64,000 nt of DNA from the NCBI RefSeq assembly GCF_014196205.1, contig NZ_JACIDE010000004.1, positions 62,001 to 126,000 of the forward strand, given 5' to 3'. Under the pieces are notes generated by a model. The model saw only the letters and a list, made by a program, of their open reading frames with translations, did not search any database and had not been told where the DNA came from. The position numbers and the translations under genes were made by a program. Below, in pieces: positions 28,424 to 36,808 of this stretch (position 1 is its first letter; every line of letters begins with the position of its first letter). The stretch is from Anoxybacteroides voinovskiense. Lineage in GTDB: Bacteria; Bacillota; Bacilli; Bacillales; Anoxybacillaceae.

Positions 28424-30808
28424 ATGTTCAAAAAAATGATCGCAACATTGCTTGTTTTCGCCATGTTCTTATCCCTTCCGCTTCATGGCATGGCGGCAAA
28501 CGATACAACGCCTCTTATTCTCAAAAACACGTCGATTAACAAGACGGAGTTTTTGAGCGGCTCGAATATTGAAATGACGTTTACCGTCGCTCCTGATTAT
28601 GAGTCGGGACCAGCTTCGGACGCAGATATTACCCTTGTCCATAGCTCGGGTAAAACGATATACTCAATGATGCCGTATGAAGGAAATGATACGTATCATT
28701 TTTCATTTCCGACTAGCGGCATGTTAAAAGGAACTTGGTACGTCTCTCGTATTACCTTGCACGATAATGCGGGCAACATGAGCACATATGAAAACGACCA
28801 TCCTCTCATTCAAAAGCTAAAATTTACAATTCTTGACGGCGAAACGGATTCGAGTCCACCGAAACTGACTTCGGTACAAATTGTGCAGGCAGCCGCCCAA
28901 CCGGGGGAAACGGTCAAATTGATTTTTGGCATCACGGATGAAAGTGGCTTTTCACATGGAAGCTTTTCGCTTAAACATAAAGAAACCGGAAGTTATCCAC
29001 TCTCTGGAAACATTTATTTCAACGGAACAACAAACCAATACGAAGCCGATCTTCGGATTCCCGATTTAGCCAAAAACGGAGAATATACTGTCGGCACTGT
29101 AGAACTAACGGACAAAAAAGGAAATTCGCAGCGCTACTGGGCGCATACTACACCGTTTATGGACGATGACAAACTCATCATCTCCGGCGGCATCTCCGAC
29201 TTTAACGGACCGACGTTTCATTCGGTTACATTATCTAAAACAGCCGTCTATCCCGGCGATCGCATCACGGTGATAGTAAAAGCTAAGGATGACGGACGAG
29301 GAATTAAAGGGGTGAACGTCTCCTTTAGTGACGATTTTAGCGGGTATAACCGTGGACATTCGTTTTGGGATTCATTAATATCCTACGGAATGGAAGAATG
29401 GGCGAAATCCATTATCGTTCCACCGCAACTACCGGAAGGGATTTATTATATTTACCAAATCTCCTTAACCGATTTAGTAGGTAATACAACCTTTGTCAAG
29501 GCAGGCAATCAAACAAAGTTACCTCTTTTAACTGTTCTGCCGTTCTTTTCTGGTGTCGAGCCGACGACGATTGTTAAAGGCACAGCATTTGACCCGCTTG
29601 CAGGCGTCAAAGCATACTCGGAAACAGAAGGGGATCGTACGAAAGACATTCAAATAAAAGGAGAAGTCGATGCGTCGGCAAACGGGATTTATTTGCTCAC
29701 ATATGCCGTAACAAGCAACATTTTTCCGAACCCTTCGTATACTCCGGAAGAAAGAAATTACGTTTACCGCTCGTACCGCTGGGTGACGGTGAACGATAAG
29801 CAAGTGAACCCTTCGTTCGACACGCTATATTTTAACGAAGATGTGAAAATCGGTGTACCTGAAAGCGGCGTACTTGAGCTTTCGACAGGACGATCGACGC
29901 AAGCGCTGAACCAAAATACGCTGATATCAAAAGAGGGGACTTACGAAATTCGCGTGCGCGCGAACAATCTAGCCACGGCGGCTAGCCGTTTGACGTCATC
30001 TTTGGCGGGAAGCTTGCTGGCAGCAAATGCAACCGCAAAAACTCAAGAAACACAAAGGTTGAAATTTGTAATTGATAAAAAGAAACCAAATGCACCGACG
30101 CTTAATCCCGTCTTTAGCGAATCGACAAAAATCACTGGAAAAACAGAACCGGCCGCGACCGTTAACATTTATATTAACGGCCGATACTACAAAAGCGTCA
30201 AAGCGGACAACAAAGGAGCTTACTCTTCCGTTCTTTCGAAACAAGTAGCGGGCAGCGAAATTAGGGTGCAAGCCGTCGATTTAGCCGGAAACAAAAGCGG
30301 CTTCTCGACGCGGAAAGTCGTCTACGCACCACAAGTCAACTCTGTCAGCAACCGTTCGACTGCCATTTCCGGAAAAACAATGCCGCGCGCAACGGTCAAA
30401 GTATACGTCGACGGAAAGCTCTATAAAACAGGGAGAGCCGATGCAACCGGATACTACAAAATTCCGATGTCAAGGCAGCCAGCCGGGACAGAAATAAAAG
30501 TGGTCGTTACCGACGCGAAAAAGAACAGCTATTCTAGCCTTCCGCTGAGAGTAAGTGATCGCATCGCTCCAGCTCCGCCGCGCGTCAATACCGTCACTGT
30601 CCATTCGACCGCTGTTACCGGAACGGGAGAAAAAAGGACAACCGTCTTTATTTTTGCAGGACCGAAGCAACTAGCACGCGGAAAAGTGGGGAATTCAGGA
30701 ACATTTAAGCTAACAATTGCAAAACAGAAAAAAGGAACTGTCTTGACCGTTTATTTAGTAGACGCCGAAAACAATAAAAGCAGTGCTACACAAATTAAAG
30801 TGAAATAA
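28424..30808 (+). CDS. Secreted multi-domain Ig-like repeat protein, function unknown
   Basis: A 794-residue exported protein. A signal peptide (about 1-24, cleaved near HGMAA) is followed by three related beta-sandwich-like modules (about 25-370), each opening with a T...V...V.PGD/GE phrase and ending in a D..GN segment. A middle domain follows (about 375-480, PTTIVKGTAFDPLAGVKA, like the DUF5011/bacterial Ig type). Three similar C-terminal modules of about 80 residues (about 555-794) carry the ITGKTEPAATVNIYINGR type phrase. I see no LPXTG, SLH or choline-binding anchor, so it may be released or bind through the modules. It has its own promoter and a terminator, and it splits the conserved prsW-ypdA order. 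ATG 28424 is preferred by AAAGGGTGG upstream. Confidence 0.75.
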   Translation: MFKKMIATLLVFAMFLSLPLHGMAANDTTPLILKNTSINKTEFLSGSNIEMTFTVAPDYESGPASDADITLVHSSGKTIYSMMPYEGNDTYHFSFPTSGMLKGTWYVSRITLHDNAGNMSTYENDHPLIQKLKFTILDGETDSSPPKLTSVQIVQAAAQPGETVKLIFGITDESGFSHGSFSLKHKETGSYPLSGNIYFNGTTNQYEADLRIPDLAKNGEYTVGTVELTDKKGNSQRYWAHTTPFMDDDKLIISGGISDFNGPTFHSVTLSKTAVYPGDRITVIVKAKDDGRGIKGVNVSFSDDFSGYNRGHSFWDSLISYGMEEWAKSIIVPPQLPEGIYYIYQISLTDLVGNTTFVKAGNQTKLPLLTVLPFFSGVEPTTIVKGTAFDPLAGVKAYSETEGDRTKDIQIKGEVDASANGIYLLTYAVTSNIFPNPSYTPEERNYVYRSYRWVTVNDKQVNPSFDTLYFNEDVKIGVPESGVLELSTGRSTQALNQNTLISKEGTYEIRVRANNLATAASRLTSSLAGSLLAANATAKTQETQRLKFVIDKKKPNAPTLNPVFSESTKITGKTEPAATVNIYINGRYYKSVKADNKGAYSSVLSKQVAGSEIRVQAVDLAGNKSGFSTRKVVYAPQVNSVSNRSTAISGKTMPRATVKVYVDGKLYKTGRADATGYYKIPMSRQPAGTEIKVVVTDAKKNSYSSLPLRVSDRIAPAPPRVNTVTVHSTAVTGTGEKRTTVFIFAGPKQLARGKVGNSGTFKLTIAKQKKGTVLTVYLVDAENNKSSATQIKVK

Positions 30809-30826
30809 CACGCTAGCTTCTCAATA

Positions 30827-30868
30827 ACAAAGGATCGCCATCAGGCAACCGCCGTGCGATCCTTTGTT
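30827..30868. terminator. Bidirectional terminator between the Ig-repeat gene and ypdA
   Basis: ACAAAGGATCGC pairs with GCGATCCTTTGT around a long loop; T-rich flanks serve both strands. Confidence 0.8.
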
Positions 30869-30877
30869 TCATAGCAC

Positions 30878-31861
30878 TTATTTCGGGCTTCCGGTTCTTT
30901 CGCGCACCGCAATGCACGCGGCAATTTGTTCGCCGTGGAAGCGGCCGTTTTCAATAAAAATTTCGTTGGCGTTATTGCCAGCAGCAATGACCCCTGCAAT
31001 GAAAATGCCAGGGACGTTCGTTTCCATCGTGTCTGGATCATAAAGCGGACGCCCCGTTTCTTCATCGATGCCGACGCCCATGCTTTTTAAAAAGTCATGG
31101 TCAGGGTGATACCCGGTCATCGCAAACACAAAATCGTTCTTTATCGTTTTTACTTCGTCGCCGACTCGATAAATGACCGCATCTTCGGTAATTTCTTGCA
31201 CGTGGGCGTTAAATTCCATTTGGATGACACCTTGGCGAACGAGCGCATCAAACTCCGGCAAAATCCACGGTTTAATGCTTGGCGAGTACGCGCTGCCGCG
31301 ATATAAAACCGTCACGCGCGCGCCTGCTTTTACTAACTCAAGCGCGGCATCGACGCTTGAATTTTTCCCGCCGATGACGACACAGTCCGTATTATAATAC
31401 GGATGCCCTTCCTTAAAATAATGCGTCACTTTCGGCAAGTCTTCGCCAGGGACGTTCATGTAATTCGGATGGTCGTAATAGCCGGTCGCCACAATGACGT
31501 ACTTCGCTCGGTACGTTCCTTTTGTCGTTTGCACAAAAAACGTGCCGTCTTGTTGTTTTGTCACTTGCTCTACTTTTTCAAACGTTTGCACGCGAACTTG
31601 TTTTCTTGTCACTACTTCACGGTAATAGACGAGCGCTTCGTTCCGCTTCGGTTTGCGACGCTCGGAAATAAACGGCACCCCGCCGATTTCGAGCCGGTCG
31701 CTCGTACTAAAAAACGTTTGGTGCGTCGGATAGCGATAAAGCGAATGCACAATATTTCCCTTTTCTATTACAAGCGGTTGATAACCGACATCTTGCAACG
31801 AAATCGCCGCCGCAAGCCCACACGGTCCTCCGCCGATGATGATGATTTGTTCTTCTTTCAA
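30878..31861 (-). CDS. ypdA: Bacillithiol disulfide reductase YpdA (Bdr)
   Basis: FAD-dependent, NADPH-using reductase for oxidised bacillithiol. The 327 residues start with the FAD motif IIIGGGPCGLAAAI near 7-20, in which the cysteine after GGGP matches the conserved cysteine of the Bdr family. The NADPH-binding motif VIGGKNSSVDAALE is near 162-175, and the late segment GIFIAGVIAAGNNANE is also typical. It is next to gudB as in B. subtilis. Confidence 0.92.
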   Translation of the reverse strand: MKEEQIIIIGGGPCGLAAAISLQDVGYQPLVIEKGNIVHSLYRYPTHQTFFSTSDRLEIGGVPFISERRKPKRNEALVYYREVVTRKQVRVQTFEKVEQVTKQQDGTFFVQTTKGTYRAKYVIVATGYYDHPNYMNVPGEDLPKVTHYFKEGHPYYNTDCVVIGGKNSSVDAALELVKAGARVTVLYRGSAYSPSIKPWILPEFDALVRQGVIQMEFNAHVQEITEDAVIYRVGDEVKTIKNDFVFAMTGYHPDHDFLKSMGVGIDEETGRPLYDPDTMETNVPGIFIAGVIAAGNNANEIFIENGRFHGEQIAACIAVRERTGSPK

Positions 31862-31880
31862 GGTGATTCCCCCTCACAAC

Positions 31881-31916
31881 AAAAATCCCCTACCGTAACA
31901 TGATAGGGGATTTTTT
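31881..31916 (-). terminator. Terminator of the glutamate dehydrogenase gene
   Basis: AAAATCCCCTA pairs with TAGGGGATTTT; T run on the minus strand. The symmetry also allows use on the plus strand. Confidence 0.85.
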
Positions 31917-31928
31917 CGTCCATTGCAA

Positions 31929-33206
31929 TTAAATCCAACCGCGGAAACGGCACGCTTCCGCCATTTTGCGGACGCCGACCATATACGCCGCTAAGCGCAT
32001 ATCGACGCGGCGAGTTTGCGCCGTTTCGTACACGTTATTAAACGCTTTGACCATCACCTTTTCTAACTTTTCTTCGACTTCTTCTTCCGTCCAGTAGTAG
32101 CCTTGGTTGTTTTGCACCCACTCGAAATACGACACCGTGACACCGCCAGCGCTCGCTAATACGTCTGGAACGATTAAAATGCCGCGCTGCGTTAAAATTT
32201 CCGTCGCTTCTAACGTCGTCGGCCCGTTCGCTGCTTCGACGACGATTTTCGCTTTAATATTGTGGGCGTTTTCTTCGGTAATTTGGTTTTCAATCGCTGC
32301 CGGAACTAAAATATCGCATTCTAGTTCGAGCAATTCTTTGTTCGTAATTGTATTTTTAAACAGCTTCGTGACCGTTCCGAAGCTATCGCGGCGATCGAGC
32401 AAATAATCGATGTCGAGGCCGTTTGGATCATACAGCGCTCCGTATGCATCGGAAATACCGATGACTTTCGCACCGGCATCGTGCATAAATTTCGCTAAAT
32501 AGCTGCCGGCGTTGCCAAACCCTTGAACGACGACGCGCGCGCCTTCCAATTCAATGCCTCGTTTTTTCGCTGCTTCGCGAATGCAAATCGTTACCCCTTT
32601 AGCTGTTGCCGTTTCACGACCGTGTGAGCCACCCAACACAAGCGGTTTTCCAGTAATAAAGCCTGGCGAGTTAAACTCGTCGATGCGGCTATACTCATCC
32701 ATCATCCACGCCATAATTTGCGAGTTCGTGAACACATCAGGCGCCGGAATGTCTTTTGTCGGACCGACGATTTGGCTAATTGCTCGGACATAGCCGCGGC
32801 TTAAGCGCTCCAATTCGCGGAACGACATGTTGCGCGGGTCGCACACGATGCCGCCTTTTCCCCCGCCATATGGCAAATCGACGATACCGCATTTTAAACT
32901 CATCCAAATCGAGAGCGCTTTCACTTCGCGTTCTGTCACGTTTGGATGGAAACGAATGCCCCCTTTTGTTGGTCCAACCGCATCGTTATGTTGGGCACGG
33001 TAGCCGGTGAAAATTTTTACAGTCCCGTCATCCATGCGCACAGGAATTTTCACTGTCAGCATGCGAATCGGTTCCTTTAATAGCTCGTATACCTCTTCCG
33101 GATACCCGAGCTTTTCCAACGCTCTATGTATGACGATTTGCGTTGCTTTTAAAACGTCGTGCTTGTCTTCATGCATTTCCTCGTTGGTATGCTTGTCGGC
33201 TACCAT
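31929..33206 (-). CDS. gudB: NAD-dependent glutamate dehydrogenase (GudB/RocG type)
   Basis: Catabolic deamination of glutamate to 2-oxoglutarate and ammonia. The 425 residues contain the KCGIVDLPYGGGKGG glutamate-binding segment near 106-120 and the Rossmann motif VVQGFGNAGSYLA near 220-232. The ATG at 33206 follows GGGAGGTTT. Location beside ypdA matches B. subtilis gudB. The consensus cre box upstream, however, recalls the carbon-repressed rocG. The reading frame is full length, with no sign of the insertion that inactivates gudB in laboratory B. subtilis. Confidence 0.95.
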   Translation of the reverse strand: MVADKHTNEEMHEDKHDVLKATQIVIHRALEKLGYPEEVYELLKEPIRMLTVKIPVRMDDGTVKIFTGYRAQHNDAVGPTKGGIRFHPNVTEREVKALSIWMSLKCGIVDLPYGGGKGGIVCDPRNMSFRELERLSRGYVRAISQIVGPTKDIPAPDVFTNSQIMAWMMDEYSRIDEFNSPGFITGKPLVLGGSHGRETATAKGVTICIREAAKKRGIELEGARVVVQGFGNAGSYLAKFMHDAGAKVIGISDAYGALYDPNGLDIDYLLDRRDSFGTVTKLFKNTITNKELLELECDILVPAAIENQITEENAHNIKAKIVVEAANGPTTLEATEILTQRGILIVPDVLASAGGVTVSYFEWVQNNQGYYWTEEEVEEKLEKVMVKAFNNVYETAQTRRVDMRLAAYMVGVRKMAEACRFRGWI

Positions 33207-33261
33207 ACGTAAACCTCCCATACAAATCACTTTATATGATATTGTCCACCTTTCATGTCAT

Positions 33262-33289
33262 AGTATACACCTTCCGTTTCGTTATGCAA
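33262..33289 (-). promoter_or_regulatory. Candidate promoter of the glutamate dehydrogenase gene
   Basis: On the minus strand TTGCAT (33289-33284) and TATACT (33267-33262) are 16 bases apart; TTTGCA with 17-base spacing is the alternative register. Confidence 0.55.
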
Positions 33290-33327
33290 AGCAAAAAAAT
33301 CAAATTTTTTGCCATTTTTTTCGCGTT

Positions 33328-33341
33328 TGTAACCGTTTACA
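33328..33341 (-). promoter_or_regulatory. CcpA-binding cre box upstream of glutamate dehydrogenase
   Basis: TGTAACCGTTTACA fits the cre consensus TGWNANCGNTNWCA at every defined position, and its reverse complement fits too. It lies about 40 bases upstream of the predicted -35 element. CcpA control of catabolic glutamate dehydrogenase is known for B. subtilis rocG. Confidence 0.7.
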
Positions 33342-33411
33342 TCGTTTTTACATCAATGAATGTATCATTTTTCCTTTTTTTATACATACATGAATAATGT
33401 TTTGTAAAAAA

Positions 33412-33444
33412 ACAAAAAAACAGATCCCTTCGGAAAGGAATCTG
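33412..33444 (-). terminator. Terminator of ypbH
   Basis: CAGATTCCTT pairs with AAGGGATCTG (one mismatch); seven T follow on the minus strand. Confidence 0.8.
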
Positions 33445-33453
33445 CCGAAAAAA

Positions 33454-34044
33454 CTAGCGGGCAGGGAAATAGCGAACAAGTTGCTCCACCGCGCGTTCGT
33501 CGATTAATTTTTTGCCGTACTCCGCCACACGATGAACCGTGATCGTTGCAGAGCTGCCAAACTCCGCCAAAATGGCGATAAAATCATCGGTCGCAATCGG
33601 CGGCTCTTCCGATACGTACAAATAAAAGCGACCGTTGTACGAATATAGCGTGCCGTCTACGCAGCCGATTGTATACAGACGATGAGCTAACTGAATGACA
33701 TCTTCAAACGTTTGGAATTCATAAAATATATCTTCACTTTCATCAAGCGTCACTTGCATTTCGATATAATCATCAGCGAACTCTTCGTCGATATCAAAAT
33801 CTTGGTCTTCGCTCGTTACGATCACAACCATTCCCTGTGCCGGTAAAGAGTACACTTCCACCGCTATTGAACCGTTCACTTCAAAGCCGAGTTCTTCGCT
33901 TGCTTCCTCAATCATGTCGCGAAATAATTGCTGCACTTTAAACGTATCTTTCCATAAATCGTCCTTCGTTAAGCCGCGATCCATTAAATCGTCAAATGTG
34001 AGGAAAATTTTAATTTTGTTGTGGGTTAAGCGCTCTAAACGCAT
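33454..34044 (-). CDS. ypbH: Adaptor protein YpbH (MecA paralogue)
   Basis: MecA-type adaptor that delivers substrates to the ClpC-ClpP protease. The 196 residues have the family N-terminal substrate-recognition domain (MRLERLTHNKIKIFLTFDDL, about 1-80), an acidic linker (SEDQDFDIDEEFADD) and the C-terminal ClpC-binding domain ending in FPAR. ATG 34044 follows GGAGGGG. Its position near gudB and ypbG matches YpbH rather than MecA, which lies elsewhere in B. subtilis. Confidence 0.92.
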   Translation of the reverse strand: MRLERLTHNKIKIFLTFDDLMDRGLTKDDLWKDTFKVQQLFRDMIEEASEELGFEVNGSIAVEVYSLPAQGMVVIVTSEDQDFDIDEEFADDYIEMQVTLDESEDIFYEFQTFEDVIQLAHRLYTIGCVDGTLYSYNGRFYLYVSEEPPIATDDFIAILAEFGSSATITVHRVAEYGKKLIDERAVEQLVRYFPAR

Positions 34045-34167
34045 CAACACCCCTCCTTACCTACACAGCCATCTTCTTATGTTCATTGTATGAAAAAAAC
34101 TGTAAATGGTTCTATTGTTATTATTGAGTTTACATCGTTTTTCGCCATTTAGACAAGCGTAATATAC

Positions 34168-34956
34168 TTACAAATGCAATTTTTTCTCCCACTCCGTTTT
34201 CGTCTTTCCAATGTAGCACGGATGGCGCTCCACCCCGTGTCCAACGACGCCAACGGTACATGCCATCTCCGCCTCTATCGCCGCACGCCATTCCTCGTCA
34301 GCCGTTTGCTCGCCCGCAAGCAAAAGAAACGTTGGCTTTAGCTGTTCGACCGCCGCGAGAACGTCCGCTATCGACACGCGGCCATTCATATATACGACGC
34401 GAATGCCGCGAATGGAAAGATACGCGGAAACAAAAAGAAGCGGCAACGAATCCTCTTCGCAAGCAATCGCTAACGCTGTTTGGTTCGACGCGCTTGAAAA
34501 CGTAAGAAGCAGCGTCCGTAATTTCGATGCAAAAAACGTATAGGCGAACTGGCGTTCGGCGTTCGTTAGCGAGTCGGTGCGTGAAAGCGCCTCGTAAAGC
34601 GCTGGAAGCTGTTCACCGACGACTTTTTCGACGCTATAGACGCTCATCCATTCATCCCATAGTTGCTTTAGTTTTCTTTCATCAAACAAAGCAGCCGCCT
34701 GCACGCACGAACGAAACGCATCGTCCGTTTCTTCGTTTGTTTCCAATAGCGCAATGGCTTGGCGAACGGTGAGCCCTTCTTTCGTTTTCGCCACGATTTT
34801 TCGCAACATTTCCACTTGTTCATCTGTATATAGCCGATGCCCTGATTCGCTTCGTTGGGGAGCGATCATTTGGTAGCGGCGCTCCCACATTCTTAGCGTC
34901 CCCGCCGGAATCCCAACCATCGCTTCTACTGCTTTTATGTTATACTTCCCTGTCAT
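34168..34956 (-). CDS. MerR-family regulator with degenerate B12-binding-type domain
   Basis: Predicted transcription regulator of 262 residues. The N-terminal MerR winged helix (about 5-70) carries YNIKAVEAMVGIPAGTLRMWERRY. The middle (about 80-165) resembles the helical B12-cap domain of CarH/LitR. The C-terminal part (about 165-240) looks like a B12-binding Rossmann fold, with IRGIRVVYMNGRVSIADVLAAV. The expected DxHxxG cobalamin-ligand motif is replaced by EEDSLPL, so the histidine ligand is missing. It overlaps the end of ypbG by 17 nt and is absent from the B. subtilis block as I remember it. Targets are unknown. Confidence 0.78.
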   Translation of the reverse strand: MTGKYNIKAVEAMVGIPAGTLRMWERRYQMIAPQRSESGHRLYTDEQVEMLRKIVAKTKEGLTVRQAIALLETNEETDDAFRSCVQAAALFDERKLKQLWDEWMSVYSVEKVVGEQLPALYEALSRTDSLTNAERQFAYTFFASKLRTLLLTFSSASNQTALAIACEEDSLPLLFVSAYLSIRGIRVVYMNGRVSIADVLAAVEQLKPTFLLLAGEQTADEEWRAAIEAEMACTVGVVGHGVERHPCYIGKTKTEWEKKLHL

Positions 34957-35713
34957 CGCCCTTCCCCCGTCGAATTGTTACGATATTTGCTTCGGCAGGA
35001 ACGCCAAAACGAAGCGGCACGTTTGTCGTTCCATAGCCGTTGCTGACAAATAACGTCGTACCGTTCTTCTCTTTAACGCCGCCTTTTTCATATAGCCCGA
35101 AGCGCCCGAGCCGAATTTGTCCGCCGTGCGTATGGCCGCTTAAGACGAGCGAAATGCCATGTTGCGGCTGAATGATCCGAACGATGTCTGGATTGTGGCA
35201 AACGACGATGCGAAACGCAGATTCGTCCACTTCCGCTATCGCTAAATCGAAACGAGCACGTCGTTTGCTTATATCATCAATTCCGATCAATGCTACTTTT
35301 TCACCTATTTCAGATTCAAACATCGCGGCGCTATTTGCCAATACATGCACCCCTTCTTGCCATAAGAGCGCATCGAGTTCGCGATAGTCCGCTTCATAAT
35401 CGTTATTTCCCCACACGAAATAAACTGGACCGATTTGCTTTAACCGGCGAATGTTTTCTTTGACGCGCTGGAACGGAACTCTCTTTTCCATTAAATCGCC
35501 ACCAATGACGACGAAATCGATGTTTCCTTTGACACGTGCAAGAAGTTTTTCCGAAACCGTCCGCCGGTGAATGTCGGAAATAAAAAAGATGGTCAACGCC
35601 CGCACGCTTTCCGGAAAAGTTGGAAACGACAATTCAACGGAAACGACGCGGTTTCGGTGCGCCTCCCACCACATATAGCTAAATAAGCAACCGATTATAA
35701 ATAAAATCCACAT
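34940..35713 (-). CDS. ypbG: Membrane-anchored metallophosphoesterase YpbG
   Basis: Calcineurin-like phosphoesterase of 257 residues with one N-terminal membrane anchor (about 1-17). The dimetal site motifs are complete: SDIH, GGDLMEK, GNND, CHNPD and SGHTHGGQ. I chose ATG 35713 because AGGAGG lies 5 nt upstream; a start 16 codons earlier lacks a ribosome site. The substrate is unknown; family members act on UDP-sugar lipids or nucleotides. Synteny gives YpbG. Confidence 0.85.
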   Translation of the reverse strand: MWILFIIGCLFSYMWWEAHRNRVVSVELSFPTFPESVRALTIFFISDIHRRTVSEKLLARVKGNIDFVVIGGDLMEKRVPFQRVKENIRRLKQIGPVYFVWGNNDYEADYRELDALLWQEGVHVLANSAAMFESEIGEKVALIGIDDISKRRARFDLAIAEVDESAFRIVVCHNPDIVRIIQPQHGISLVLSGHTHGGQIRLGRFGLYEKGGVKEKNGTTLFVSNGYGTTNVPLRFGVPAEANIVTIRRGKGDDREV

Positions 35714-35809
35714 AATGCCTCCTACTAGACGGATGCTCACAATCCTTTTTTTAATAACCATCCATTTTTTGTCACTAAAAAGATAGGAATAGAGCCATTC
35801 TTGTATGTC

Positions 35810-36202
35810 CTACCGTATTTTATACCGGCGACCGTCCGCCAAATCTATCGATATCATACCATAAGCAACAGAAAAAAGGAAAAACAATAGCGTCAGCCGC
35901 TCATTTAGCTGAAACAGCCAATAAAAGCTCGGCAAAAGCAACACGCTCAGCCCCCACTCCTGCCACCGGACTGGCTTTCGCACGAGAAGGCATAACGCTT
36001 CTTCCAAAAACGTCCGGACGACCGCTGCATTGGCGACAAACCCGACAAAAAAGCAAACCATCGCTAAAAACGAACGAAGCGGATGGAACGTAAAGTCGGT
36101 AATAAAATTTGTCCAGACAAACGGTGTAACGACCGGTGCCCACGAAATCATTAAATAGCCGCAAACGTTTCCAATCAGCAACCATACGAGCATTCGGCGC
36201 AT
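35810..36202 (-). CDS. Four-span membrane protein of unknown function
   Basis: A 130-residue protein with about four hydrophobic segments, starting MRRMLVWLLIGNVCGYLMIS; AAGGGGGG precedes the ATG. The end is basic (ADGRRYKIR). I recognise no family. It lies between ypbG and the divergent cotJ operon, where B. subtilis has ypbF directly. The region between its start and cotJA is only 103 bp and must hold both promoters. Confidence 0.6.
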   Translation of the reverse strand: MRRMLVWLLIGNVCGYLMISWAPVVTPFVWTNFITDFTFHPLRSFLAMVCFFVGFVANAAVVRTFLEEALCLLVRKPVRWQEWGLSVLLLPSFYWLFQLNERLTLLFFLFSVAYGMISIDLADGRRYKIR

Positions 36203-36305
36203 CGAATCCCCCCTTTCTTTACATGTATTCACGAAAAAAGAAAGGCATGAATCAAAAAATGAGTCATAAACATAAACTGAAGTTTTCCTGCAAAGGAGGG
36301 GGATC

Positions 36306-36533
36306 GTGTTTACGACACGCAAACAATATGAACCGTACGTCAGCCCGTTTGACCCGTGTGTGCCGATTCGTGTCAAAACGTACGTCACACCGCCAAATCT
36401 TTACATCCCTTTTCAGCCAACGAACTTGCCGCAATTTCCGCTCCACGAAGCATTAAGAAAAGGAACGCTTTGGAAAGTGTTTTACGACCCATATTATGGC
36501 CCATACGAAGCGAAAAAAGGTGATGGCGCATGA
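36306..36533 (+). CDS. cotJA: Spore coat protein CotJA
   Basis: A 75-residue spore coat-associated protein rich in proline, tyrosine and phenylalanine (YEPYVSPFDPCVPIRVKTY, then PPNLYIPFQP). It starts at a GTG with a perfect AAAGGAGGGGG site. It is needed with CotJC for coat assembly in B. subtilis, and the operon is transcribed by sigma-E. First of three genes; the stop overlaps cotJB as ATGA. Confidence 0.93.
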   Translation: MFTTRKQYEPYVSPFDPCVPIRVKTYVTPPNLYIPFQPTNLPQFPLHEALRKGTLWKVFYDPYYGPYEAKKGDGA

Positions 36534-36790
36534 AGCAACTGCCAAAAGAGTATTATGAACTGCTCGAACAGCTACAAATGGTCGATTTTGCGCTCGTTGA
36601 TTTAACGCTTTACCTTGATACGCATCCGAACGACTATCAAGCGATTCAACAATTTAACCAACTGGCGCAGCAGCGGAAACAGCTAAAAAAACAATACGAA
36701 ACAACATACGGTCCTCTCCAGCAATACGGAAACAGCTATTCCAACTACCCTTGGAATTGGGACGACACGCCGTGGCCATGGCAAGTATAA
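36530..36790 (+). CDS. cotJB: Spore coat protein CotJB
   Basis: An 86-residue coat protein: a predicted helical, glutamine-rich first half (LLEQLQMVDFALVDLTLYLDTHP) and a tyrosine/tryptophan-rich tail ending NWDDTPWPWQV. The AAAAGGTGATGG ribosome site sits in the end of cotJA. Small, aromatic-rich coat proteins of this type are cross-linked in the coat. Confidence 0.92.
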   Translation: MKQLPKEYYELLEQLQMVDFALVDLTLYLDTHPNDYQAIQQFNQLAQQRKQLKKQYETTYGPLQQYGNSYSNYPWNWDDTPWPWQV

Positions 36791-36808
36791 GAACGGGGAG
36801 GAAAAACG

